Shown here piece by piece: positions 8,055 to 14,888 of a stretch of 64,000 bases of DNA. Each line of letters opens with the position of its first letter. Positions within the stretch are counted from its first letter, which is position 1. The notes beneath the pieces were generated by a model, which was not told the DNA's origin, did not search any database, and saw nothing but the letters and a program-made list of their open reading frames with translations. Position numbers and translations under genes: made by a program. The stretch is from an uncultured bacterium (GTDB lineage Bacteria; Cyanobacteriota; Vampirovibrionia; Gastranaerophilales; Gastranaerophilaceae), in assembly GCA_948964545.1 (NCBI GenBank), contig CAREDV010000001.1, forward strand, positions 310,001 through 374,000. The letters run 5' to 3'.

Positions 8055-9407
8055 ATGATGAAAGATTTTAGAAAAAATATGAAAATGCCTCAAGAAGCTA
8101 AATGGCTTATGCCTGGGCTTCAGGTAAAAAGATGGTTTGCCCTTATATTTTTAGGCGCTGTAATGATGACACTAGGTGTTCTGATTTTATTTGATATTAA
8201 GCCTGTATTTTATACAATGGAATTTGTCCGTAAAGTTGCTATGAATTTATCTACTGAATGGATTGCATTTGCTTTTGTTATGTTCGGTGCTGGAGTATTT
8301 TTTAAAGGCTGGCAGAAAACAAATCTTTCAATTATTGACGGAAGTGATAACCAATCTTTACTGGAAAATCTTTATAGAAGAAGGAAATTAAACAGAGGCC
8401 CTAAAGTCGTTGCAGTAGGCGGCGGTACAGGACTTTCAATGTTGTTAAAAGGTATTAAACATATTACAAATAATATTACTGCTGTTGTAACCGTCGGTGA
8501 TGATGGCGGAAGCTCAGGCAGATTACGTGAAGAAATGGGGGTTTTGCCGCCTGGTGATATTAGAAACTGTATTGCAGCTTTAGCTGATGATGAGGACTTG
8601 GTTACAAAACTTTTTCAATATCGTTTTAAAACAGGTGAAGGGCTTGAGGGGCATAGCTTTGGAAACTTATTCCTGACTGCTTTATGTTCTATCACAGGCG
8701 ATATGGTGCGTGCAGTTAAAGAAAGTTCAAATGTTTTATCAATTAGAGGCCGTGTACTGCCTTCAACTCTTGATGATATGAAACTCGGAGCGGAAATGGA
8801 AGATGGCAGAATTATTCATGGTGAATCAAATATTCCAGAAGCTCATGGCAGAATTAAGAGATTATTTACAGAACCAAAAGACTGTAAGGCACTTGATGAT
8901 GTAATTGCAGCAATCAGAGATGCAGAATTAATTATTTTAGGGCCAGGAAGTTTGTATACAAGTGTTATTCCTAACCTGTTGATTAAAGAAATTTCCCATG
9001 AAATTGCTAAATCAAATGCTAAAAAGATTTATGTCTGCAATATTATGTCACAGCCTGGAGAAACTGATGGATACGCTGTTTCTGATCATGTAAATGCATT
9101 GATGAAACATGCCGAAAGCAGAAATATTATTGATACAGTACTTGTAAATGATTTTCTGCCGTCTAATTTGGCTAAGAAATATCAGATGTCTGGTTCATAT
9201 CCTGTAAAAGTAGATTTTGAGAATTTGAAAAAATTAGGTGTGAAACTATTCTCACGCAAGCTTATTGAAGACAGTAAAGAAGGACTTGTAAGACATAGTT
9301 CAAATCGTGTAGCAAGAGCTATTTATTACTGGTACAGAAAAGAGCACAAAGCTGACAGAAAATTCTTTCATAAAGAAGCTTTAAAACAGGAATGTTGTAA
9401 TGGTTAA
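8055..9407 (+). CDS. yvcK: Membrane-anchored YvcK/CofD-like gluconeogenesis factor
   Basis: 450 residues. Two hydrophobic segments (about 27-48 and 70-90) precede a cytosolic YvcK domain with VAVGGGTGLSMLLKGIK, VTVGDDGGSSGRLR, LPPGDIRNCIAAL and LGPGSLYTSVIPNLL. YvcK proteins bind UDP-sugars and affect cell-wall precursor metabolism and shape. The N-terminal anchor is, as far as I know, common in cyanobacterial-type members. Overlaps panB by 8 bases, so translation is probably coupled. Confidence 0.88.
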   Translation: MMKDFRKNMKMPQEAKWLMPGLQVKRWFALIFLGAVMMTLGVLILFDIKPVFYTMEFVRKVAMNLSTEWIAFAFVMFGAGVFFKGWQKTNLSIIDGSDNQSLLENLYRRRKLNRGPKVVAVGGGTGLSMLLKGIKHITNNITAVVTVGDDGGSSGRLREEMGVLPPGDIRNCIAALADDEDLVTKLFQYRFKTGEGLEGHSFGNLFLTALCSITGDMVRAVKESSNVLSIRGRVLPSTLDDMKLGAEMEDGRIIHGESNIPEAHGRIKRLFTEPKDCKALDDVIAAIRDAELIILGPGSLYTSVIPNLLIKEISHEIAKSNAKKIYVCNIMSQPGETDGYAVSDHVNALMKHAESRNIIDTVLVNDFLPSNLAKKYQMSGSYPVKVDFENLKKLGVKLFSRKLIEDSKEGLVRHSSNRVARAIYYWYRKEHKADRKFFHKEALKQECCNG

Positions 9408-10200
9408 AAAAGTTACCGTAAATACTTTACAAAAATGTAAAAATAACAATGAAAAGTTTTCAGTTCTTACAGCTTATGATTACTCAACGGCAAAATACCT
9501 TGATGAAGCGGGAATTGATGTTATTTTAATCGGTGACAGCCTTGCAATGGTAGCTTTGGGATATGAAACAACTCATTCAATAGGTATTGATGAAATGGCA
9601 ATATTTACTCGTGCTGTATCGAAAGGTGTTGAACGTGCTTTTGTGATAACTGATATGCCTTTTTTGAGTTATCACACTAATATTTCTGATGCTGTTAAGA
9701 ATTGCGGGATGATGATAAAACTTGGTGCAAATGCAGTAAAGATTGAGGGTTACGGCGAATATATCGTTGAAGTTGTGAAAAGACTTACTCAATCTGGAAT
9801 TCCTGTTGTATCGCATTTAGGGTTTACTCCGCAATTTATAAATACTTTAGGCGGATATAAAATTCAGGGTAAAACACAGGAAGCTTCCGAAGAACTTTTA
9901 AAACAGGCAAAAGAAATGCAAGCTGCTGGTGCATTTGCAATTCTTTTAGAAATGATACCAGCAGAAACAGCAAAATATATTACGGAAAATATTGATATTC
10001 CGACAATCTCCTGTGGAGCTGGAAAACATTGCACGGCACAGGTTCTTGTATCTGATGATGTGTTTGGTAAATACTCCGATTTTACTCCGAAATTTGCAAG
10101 AAAATACGGTGATATGAAATCTCTGATTTTAGATTGTGCTAAAAAGTTTGATTATGATGTTAAAAATGGATTGTTTCCGTTAAATGAGGAAAGTTTTTAA
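9400..10200 (+). CDS. panB: 3-methyl-2-oxobutanoate hydroxymethyltransferase
   Basis: First step of pantothenate synthesis (ketoisovalerate plus methylene-THF to ketopantoate). Landmarks: VLTAYDYSTAKYLDEAGID, LIGDSLAMVALGYETT (metal-binding Asp), VVSHLGFTPQ and EMIPAETAKYI. 266 residues, normal length. It is immediately followed by coaD (TAATG overlap), linking the first pantothenate step to the penultimate CoA step; panC and panD are not in the window. Confidence 0.94.
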   Translation: MVKKVTVNTLQKCKNNNEKFSVLTAYDYSTAKYLDEAGIDVILIGDSLAMVALGYETTHSIGIDEMAIFTRAVSKGVERAFVITDMPFLSYHTNISDAVKNCGMMIKLGANAVKIEGYGEYIVEVVKRLTQSGIPVVSHLGFTPQFINTLGGYKIQGKTQEASEELLKQAKEMQAAGAFAILLEMIPAETAKYITENIDIPTISCGAGKHCTAQVLVSDDVFGKYSDFTPKFARKYGDMKSLILDCAKKFDYDVKNGLFPLNEESF

Positions 10201-10688
10201 TGACAATAGCTATTTATCCAGGGAGTTTTGACCCTGTTACTAAAGGACATCTTGATATATTGCATACTGCATCAGAAATTTTTGATAAAGTAATAATTGC
10301 AGTTGCAAGAAACTCTAAAAAACAAGGATTTGTTCCTGTTGAGGATAGAGTAATTCTTATTAAAGAAAGTGTTAAGGATTTGCAAAATGTGGAAGTTGAT
10401 TTCTTTGAAGGATTGACTATTAACTATGCCAAACAAAAAGGTGCTAAAGTTTTAATCAGAGGACTTCGCGCTGTTTCTGATTTTGAATATGAAATGCAGT
10501 TATCGCAGGCAAACAGTGCACTTGCAAGTGAGATAAAAACAGTCTTTTTGACAACCAAACCGAAGTACAACTTTATTTCATCAAGTACAATAAAAGAAAT
10601 TTTTCTTAACAATGGAGATATTTCAAAGTTTGTACCTGAGCCTGTAAACGATTATTTGCAAAATCGTAACAAATTATTTGACAATTAA
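10200..10688 (+). CDS. coaD: Phosphopantetheine adenylyltransferase
   Basis: Transfers AMP to 4'-phosphopantetheine, the penultimate step of CoA synthesis. 162 residues with AIYPGSFDPVTKGHLDI (nucleotidyltransferase HxGH-type site), RGLRAVSDFEYEMQLS and ISSSTIKEI. Start overlaps the panB stop by one base. Confidence 0.96.
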   Translation: MTIAIYPGSFDPVTKGHLDILHTASEIFDKVIIAVARNSKKQGFVPVEDRVILIKESVKDLQNVEVDFFEGLTINYAKQKGAKVLIRGLRAVSDFEYEMQLSQANSALASEIKTVFLTTKPKYNFISSSTIKEIFLNNGDISKFVPEPVNDYLQNRNKLFDN

Positions 10689-10706
10689 TTTGCGCTTATG
10701 TAGAAT
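10678..10706 (+). promoter_or_regulatory. Promoter for the coiled-coil gene
   Basis: Consensus TTGACA, a 17-base spacer and TAGAAT; the -35 lies inside the end of coaD, 24 bases before the ATG at 10730. Confidence 0.7.
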
Positions 10707-10729
10707 GTTATTATTAGAAAGGGATAATT

Positions 10730-11332
10730 ATGCAGCAAAACGGTGTATACGATTTATTAAGAATGCTGGAGATTTCTTTAGAGGAAGGTTTTCCGATAGT
10801 ACCGCGCAAATTGACCGTTGTAAAAACAAAAGAAATTGAAACGTTAATAGATAGAATTTATGCTTCTTTACCTGTTGAAGTACAGGAAGCAAGAGCATTT
10901 TTAAGACGCAAAGATGAATATCAGCTTGAAGCTCAGCAAAAAGCTGAAAAAATTATTAATGATGCTCAGGCAGAAGCTGATAGAAAGCTTTCTGAGGCTG
11001 ATTTTATCAAAGCTCTTGAAAGAGAAGGTATTAGAATTAGAACTCAGGTTCAGCAGGAATGCGAAGAAATTAAACGCAAAGCTATGGAAGAAGCTGAAAA
11101 TATAAGAGCACAAGCAACAGAAGATGCTATGAGAACTAAAGAAGGCGCAGAATTATACGCAGAACAGGTTCTTACAAATCTTGAGAAAAACTTGACCCAA
11201 CAGCAGCAAATTGTTAAAAATGGTCAGGTTTATATGGAAAAGCTTCGTTCAGATTCTTTTGGAAGCTATGATGTTCCAACATCTTACTCTTCTGAAAGAG
11301 CGCAGCAATATTCTGATTACAGAATGGATTAG
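10730..11332 (+). CDS. Coiled-coil protein, DivIVA/AtpF-like
   Basis: 200 residues with a short N-terminal folded part (LLRMLEISLEEGFPIVPRK) and then a long alanine- and glutamate-rich coiled coil (about residues 65-165, e.g. AEKIINDAQAEADRKLSEAD). No membrane segment. This resembles DivIVA-like or ATP-synthase-b-like proteins of Cyanobacteria without matching either fully. It has its own consensus promoter and terminator. A structural or division role is a guess. Confidence 0.7.
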   Translation: MQQNGVYDLLRMLEISLEEGFPIVPRKLTVVKTKEIETLIDRIYASLPVEVQEARAFLRRKDEYQLEAQQKAEKIINDAQAEADRKLSEADFIKALEREGIRIRTQVQQECEEIKRKAMEEAENIRAQATEDAMRTKEGAELYAEQVLTNLEKNLTQQQQIVKNGQVYMEKLRSDSFGSYDVPTSYSSERAQQYSDYRMD

Positions 11333-11353
11333 TTTTCCGTAAAGTTTTGTAAA

Positions 11354-11383
11354 AAAAGACTGCTCTATCGAGTAGTCTTTTTT
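11354..11383 (+). terminator. Intrinsic terminator
   Basis: AAAAGACTGCTC/GAGTAGTCTTTT hairpin with a TATC loop and T run after the coiled-coil gene. Confidence 0.8.
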
Positions 11384-11391
11384 GTATATGT

Positions 11392-11422
11392 TTGCAATTT
11401 ATTTTGTTTGATTTATTATATA
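11392..11422 (+). promoter_or_regulatory. Likely rpmG promoter
   Basis: TTGCAA followed after 18-19 bases by TTATAT/TATATA. Transcription would start near 11429, just ahead of the terminator hairpin at 11440-11469. Confidence 0.5.
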
Positions 11423-11439
11423 AATATAAGCCGATAAAA

Positions 11440-11469
11440 AAGAATGTGAGGAAATCACGTTCTTTTTTT
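11440..11469 (+). terminator. rpmG: Leader terminator / possible attenuator before rpmG
   Basis: Ten-base-pair stem AAGAATGTGA/TCACGTTCTT (one G-T pair), five-base loop and seven T. It lies after the only promoter-like sequence and 37 bases before the rpmG ATG, so transcripts must read through it to reach rpmG. Confidence 0.65.
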
Positions 11470-11506
11470 AAGAGAATGATTATAACAACTAAAAAGGAAT
11501 AAAACA

Positions 11507-11674
11507 ATGGGTATCAAAGGAAAAAATGACAGAATGGTAGTTCTAGCATGTGAAGATTGCAAAGAAAGAAACTACACAACAACAAAAAACAAAAAAAATA
11601 TTAAAGAAAGACTTGAGTTGAGCAAATATTGTCCAACTTGCAAAAAACATACAAACCACAAAGAAACTAAGTAG
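11507..11674 (+). CDS. rpmG: 50S ribosomal protein L33
   Basis: 55-residue ribosomal protein with two CxxC pairs (CEDC, CPTC), the zinc-binding version of L33, and the usual RMVVLACEDCKERNY and SKYCPTCKKHT sequences. AAAAGGAAT precedes the ATG. It heads the conserved order L33 - tRNA-Trp - SecE - NusG - L11 - L1. Confidence 0.95.
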   Translation: MGIKGKNDRMVVLACEDCKERNYTTTKNKKNIKERLELSKYCPTCKKHTNHKETK

Positions 11675-11776
11675 CGCGAGCTGAGGGCACTCTGCCGAAC
11701 AAACGATTAAGTATCGTTTGTGAGAGGTAATGGTGTTGGCTTGCGAGCAATACAAGCGGGGATAATTCCCCAACTT
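11675..11776 (+). other. GC-rich spacer between rpmG and tRNA-Trp
   Basis: About 100 bases noticeably richer in GC than the surroundings, with hairpins AAACGAT/ATCGTTT and GGGGA/TCCCC. No gene seen. Possibly processed leader of the tRNA or a degenerate dispersed repeat. Confidence 0.3.
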
Positions 11777-11849
11777 GCGTCCTTAGTTCAGTTGGTAGAA
11801 CGTCGGTCTCCAAAACCGGATGTCGAGGGTTCGAGTCCTTCAGGGCGCG
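11777..11849 (+). tRNA. trnW: tRNA-Trp (CCA anticodon)
   Basis: Full cloverleaf of 73 bases: acceptor GCGTCCT/AGGGCGC with G discriminator, D-arm GTTC/GAAC, anticodon stem TCGGT/ACCGG with loop CTCCAAA (anticodon CCA), T-arm GAGGG/CCTTC with TTCGAGT loop. No encoded CCA end. Position before secE is typical of Cyanobacteria and relatives. Confidence 0.97.
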
Positions 11850-11877
11850 ATTTTTAAAAAATATAGAGGAATCGAAA

Positions 11878-12102
11878 ATGATAGGTGCAGAAAACAATAC
11901 ACCAGCATGGTTAGAAAAATCTTCAAATTCAGTAAAAACTTATTTCAGAGGTGTAAGAACCGAATGGGGTAAAATCAGCTGGCCTGAAAAACGTCAAGTT
12001 GTAGCTGAAACAGTCTTTGTTGTTGCGATTGTTTTTGTATTTACGATTGCAGTTTATTTAATGGATATAATTTTTAAAGGTTTACTGGGACTTATTAAAT
12101 AG
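11878..12102 (+). CDS. secE: Preprotein translocase subunit SecE
   Basis: 74 residues: an amphipathic helix with VRTEWGKISWPEKRQV followed by a single membrane segment (TVFVVAIVFVFTIAVYLMDIIF, split by the membrane). Stabilises SecY in the inner-membrane channel. AGAGGAA precedes the ATG. Short single-span form. Confidence 0.96.
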   Translation: MIGAENNTPAWLEKSSNSVKTYFRGVRTEWGKISWPEKRQVVAETVFVVAIVFVFTIAVYLMDIIFKGLLGLIK

Positions 12103-12121
12103 TTCAAAGAAAAGGTGGCTT

Positions 12122-12760
12122 ATGACTAAAAAAGAAAAATCAATGGAAGAACAGTTGAATGAAGATAAAGCTTTTGAAGCTGCTGAGGCTCAAGCAGAAG
12201 CTGAAGTTGAAACTGAAAAAGAAAAAGCTAAAAAGAACCAGAAACGCTGGTATATCGTTCATACTTACTCAGGTTACGAGAATAAAGTAAAAGTAAACCT
12301 TGAAAAACGTATTGAGTATATGAATATGGCGGATAAAATATTTAGAATTGAAGTTCCGCAAAAAACAGTTACTCAATTAAAAGGCGGTAAAAAACAAGAA
12401 CGTGAAGAAAAAATCTTCCCTGGATATGTTCTTGTTGAAATGATTATGGACGAAGACAGCTGGTATGTTGTAAGACACACTTCAGGTGTTACAAAATTCG
12501 TAGGTTCTGCAAAACGTCCTATTCCTGCGCGTGACAGTGAAATTAAAAAGATTATTAACCGTTCAACTTCAACTTCTCAGAAAATTGAACTTGATGTTAA
12601 AGTTGGCGATAAAGTTAGAATTACATCAGGTCCATTCGCAGACTTTATTGCAGATATTATTGAAGTTTATCCTGATAAATCAAAACTTCGCGCGAATGTT
12701 TCAATCTTTGGACGTGAAACTCCAGTCGAACTAGAATATAAACAGATTAACAAACTTTAA
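12122..12760 (+). CDS. nusG: Transcription termination/antitermination factor NusG
   Basis: 212 residues: an acidic N-terminal extension of about 40 residues (QLNEDKAFEAAEAQAEAEVE), the NGN domain (RWYIVHTYSGYENKV, IFPGYVLVEM, VVRHTSGVTKFVG) and a C-terminal KOW domain (VRITSGPFADFIADI). Binds RNA polymerase to reduce pausing and couples to Rho or ribosomes. Extension longer than in E. coli but common in cyanobacterial-type NusG. AAAGGTGG precedes the start. Confidence 0.96.
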   Translation: MTKKEKSMEEQLNEDKAFEAAEAQAEAEVETEKEKAKKNQKRWYIVHTYSGYENKVKVNLEKRIEYMNMADKIFRIEVPQKTVTQLKGGKKQEREEKIFPGYVLVEMIMDEDSWYVVRHTSGVTKFVGSAKRPIPARDSEIKKIINRSTSTSQKIELDVKVGDKVRITSGPFADFIADIIEVYPDKSKLRANVSIFGRETPVELEYKQINKL

Positions 12761-12794
12761 TTAATAAACAAGTAAGAAATTATAGTACATAAAC

Positions 12795-12839
12795 TGTGGA
12801 AGGATTTTTAGTAAGTCGCTAAAAACCGTTTGTACCACA
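12795..12839 (+). promoter_or_regulatory. Structured leader before rplK
   Basis: Nested inverted repeats TGTGG/CCACA and TTTTTAG/CTAAAAA form a long hairpin just upstream of the L11 Shine-Dalgarno. There is no T run, so it is not a terminator. By analogy with other bacteria it may be the target for autoregulation by L1; that is inference. Confidence 0.45.
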
Positions 12840-12851
12840 AAAGGAGAAAAA

Positions 12852-13280
12852 ATGGCTAAAAAAGTAGTAGGAAAAATCAAGCTTCAAATTGAAGCAGGTA
12901 AAGCAAACCCATCACCACCTGTTGGTCCAGCTTTAGGTCAACATGGTGTTAACATTATGGATTTCTGTAAGCAATTTAACGCTAAGACAGAATCTCAAGC
13001 AGGATATATTATTCCTGTTGTTATTGATGTTTATGAAGATAGAAGTTTTTCATTCATCGTAAAATCACCGCCAGCACCTGTTTTGATTAAAAAAGCTTTA
13101 AACTTGCCAAAAGGTTCAGCAGTACCTAACAAGGATAAAGTTGGCGAAATCACTCAGGCTCAGCTTGAAGAAATTGCAAAAATTAAAATGAACGATTTAA
13201 ATGCAACAACTTTAGAAGCAGCAGTGAACATGATTAAAGGTTCTTGCAGAGCTATGGGTGTTACAGTTAAAGCAGAATAA
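12852..13280 (+). CDS. rplK: 50S ribosomal protein L11
   Basis: 142 residues with KLQIEAGKANPSPPVGPALGQ split across the N terminus (PPVGPALGQHGVNIM), the proline-rich hinge and the C-terminal rRNA-binding domain ending AVNMIKGSCRAMGVTV. Part of the GTPase-associated centre. Strong AAAGGAG. Confidence 0.97.
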   Translation: MAKKVVGKIKLQIEAGKANPSPPVGPALGQHGVNIMDFCKQFNAKTESQAGYIIPVVIDVYEDRSFSFIVKSPPAPVLIKKALNLPKGSAVPNKDKVGEITQAQLEEIAKIKMNDLNATTLEAAVNMIKGSCRAMGVTVKAE

Positions 13281-13330
13281 TTGATGGAAGGGATAAAACC
13301 CGCTATTACCACGAAAGGAATTTAAAAACA

Positions 13331-14056
13331 ATGAGTAAATTAACTAAAAAACAAAAGAAAATGCAGGAAATGTTGGCTGAATTTGTTCAACCTGCTACTG
13401 CAGTTGATTCTATTAAAAAATTAAAAGAAATCTCTAAAGAGCTTTCTAAATTTAACGAAACAGTTGAATGCCACATGAGATTAGGTATTGACGTTCGCCA
13501 AGCTGACCAGCAAATCAGATCTACAGTTGTATTACCTGCAGGTTTAGGTAAAACTGTAAGAGTTTGTGTTATCGCTAAAGGTGCTAAAGCTACTGAAGCA
13601 AAAGAAGCAGGTGCTGATTTTGCAGGTGCTGAAGAAATTATTGATAAAATTTCAGGCGGCTGGTTTGAATTTGATACATTAATCGCTACACCTGACTGTA
13701 TGGGTATGCTGGGTAAATTAGGCCGCGTATTAGGACCTAAAGGCTTGATGCCTAACCCGAAAACTGGTACAGTTACAATGGATGTTGCTAAAGCTGTATC
13801 AGATGCTAAAGCAGGTAAAGTTGAATACAGAGCTGACAAGCAAGGCATGATTCACTGTCCTGTAGGTAAAGTTGAATTTTCTGAAGAAGATTTGCTTAAA
13901 AACTACGCAACTCTTGCAGATGCTGTTTTGAGATCAAAACCGTCTTCAGCAAAAGGTACATTTGTAAAATCAGTATACCTTTCAACAACAATGGGCCCAG
14001 GTATTAAACTTGACCCTAAAAACTTTGCAGCTGAAGTTAAAGAATTATTAGCTTAA
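13331..14056 (+). CDS. rplA: 50S ribosomal protein L1
   Basis: 241 residues with the L1 signature MGMLGKLGRVLGPKGLMPNP and GTVTMDVAKAV. Binds 23S rRNA at the L1 stalk and often represses its own operon. GAAAGGAA precedes the ATG. A terminator follows, so rplJ/rplL, usually next, are elsewhere. Confidence 0.97.
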   Translation: MSKLTKKQKKMQEMLAEFVQPATAVDSIKKLKEISKELSKFNETVECHMRLGIDVRQADQQIRSTVVLPAGLGKTVRVCVIAKGAKATEAKEAGADFAGAEEIIDKISGGWFEFDTLIATPDCMGMLGKLGRVLGPKGLMPNPKTGTVTMDVAKAVSDAKAGKVEYRADKQGMIHCPVGKVEFSEEDLLKNYATLADAVLRSKPSSAKGTFVKSVYLSTTMGPGIKLDPKNFAAEVKELLA

Positions 14057-14072
14057 TTCTTTTTAATAATAC

Positions 14073-14104
14073 AAAAAACGCTTCCATAAGGGGGCGTTTT
14101 TTTG
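14073..14104 (+). terminator. Intrinsic terminator after rplA
   Basis: AAAAACGC...GCGTTTTT stem with a run of seven T. Confidence 0.85.
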
Positions 14105-14133
14105 TTGAAAATTTTCTCTAAATATGTTAAAAT
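14105..14133 (+). promoter_or_regulatory. Promoter of prepilin 1
   Basis: TTGAAA, 17-base spacer, TAAAAT, 22 bases before the ATG at 14156; AGGAGG at about 14146-14151. Confidence 0.6.
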
Positions 14134-14155
14134 GAATATGCATACAGGAGGATTT

Positions 14156-14850
14156 ATGAATAGTTTTACTAAAAATTGGAATTTCGGGGGGGGGGCACTC
14201 ATAGTTTAGCTCCTGCATTTACTTTGGCAGAAGTCTTAGTAACTCTTGGTATTATTGGAGTTATATCTGCAATGACTTTACCAACGCTTGTTAAAAATCA
14301 TCAGCGTCAGGTATATGTTACACAGTTGCACAAAGTTGTAAATGAGGTTTCGCAGGCTCTTGAGTTATATAAAAATGATAATAATGCAGTTGGTTTACTA
14401 GAAACTCCGTTAAGAAATAACCCTGCAGGATTAAGAGATTTCGTTCTTAGATATTTTAAAGTCGCAAAAGATTGTGGAACCAAGTATGCACCTTGTTATG
14501 CTGATACTATTAAAGAGCTTGATGGTAGTCAAGAATATATGGTAAAAAATAACCAATGTAATATAGTATTTACTTTAGCAAGCGGTGCTGCTATATGTAT
14601 GGATGTTGCACAAAATCAAGACGGATATTCTTATGAAGATGAGGATGGAAATATTGTAAATGTTGCAGGCGTCAATGCTAAAGATGTTTTATATATGGAA
14701 GTAGACATTAATGGACCTAAAGGTCCAAACCTTATTGGTAGAGATATAATTATGGGTATTGGCGTTTCAAGCGACGGACAGTTATATCCTGAAAATGATG
14801 ATTCATATTTTGCACAAATTATTGATGCAGGTTGGAAAATGGAGTATTAA
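14156..14850 (+). CDS. Prepilin 1, type IV pilin-like, poly-G frameshifted (off as assembled)
   Basis: A promoter, AGGAGG and ATG at 14156 begin MNSFTKNWNF, then ten G (14186-14195) shift the frame into an early TAG. In the other frame the sequence continues ...LAPAFTLAEVLVTLGIIGVIS, the class III prepilin signal with Glu at +5 and a long hydrophobic helix, then a pilin body with the lineage motif DINGPKGPN. With eleven or eight G the frame joins to a protein of about 231 residues. No good alternative start exists: the only in-frame candidate, TTG at 14176, lacks a Shine-Dalgarno. The product would be processed by prepilin peptidase before Phe and assembled into a pilus or pseudopilus; no assembly genes are nearby. 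Confidence 0.85.
14183..14204 (+). repeat. G10 tract with TC-G10-CA motif, copy 1
   Basis: Ten G preceded by TTC and followed by CACTCATAG. These 22 bases recur identically on the plus strand at 62043-62064, although the pilin genes there and here point in opposite directions. Length change would switch prepilin 1. Confidence 0.9.
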
Positions 14851-14853
14851 AAC

Positions 14854-14882
14854 TTGTATTTCAACTTTATTTTGCATATAAT
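14854..14882 (+). promoter_or_regulatory. kdsA: kdsA promoter (leaderless)
   Basis: TTGTAT, 17-base spacer, TATAAT (14877-14882). Only six bases separate the -10 from the kdsA ATG at 14889, so transcription should start at or next to the A of ATG. There is no Shine-Dalgarno. Confidence 0.65.
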
Positions 14883-14888
14883 TGTTGT

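Noticed and set aside
11425..11440. Sigma-28 -10 (GCCGATAA) before rpmG
   Set aside because: Matches the hexamer by chance; the spacing to any TAAA is wrong and rpmG is a housekeeping gene.
13387..13848. 153-codon antisense frame opposite rplA
   Set aside because: It mirrors the codon bias of rplA, has no Shine-Dalgarno and matches no family.
14156..14850. Calling the four prepilins plain pseudogenes
   Set aside because: Promoters, strong ribosome sites and intact bodies are kept, and all four fail by the same single tract, which argues for switching or slippage rather than decay.
14832..14888. Upstream in-frame start for kdsA
   Set aside because: It lies inside the pilin gene and before the kdsA promoter; the family begins at the ATG at 14889.
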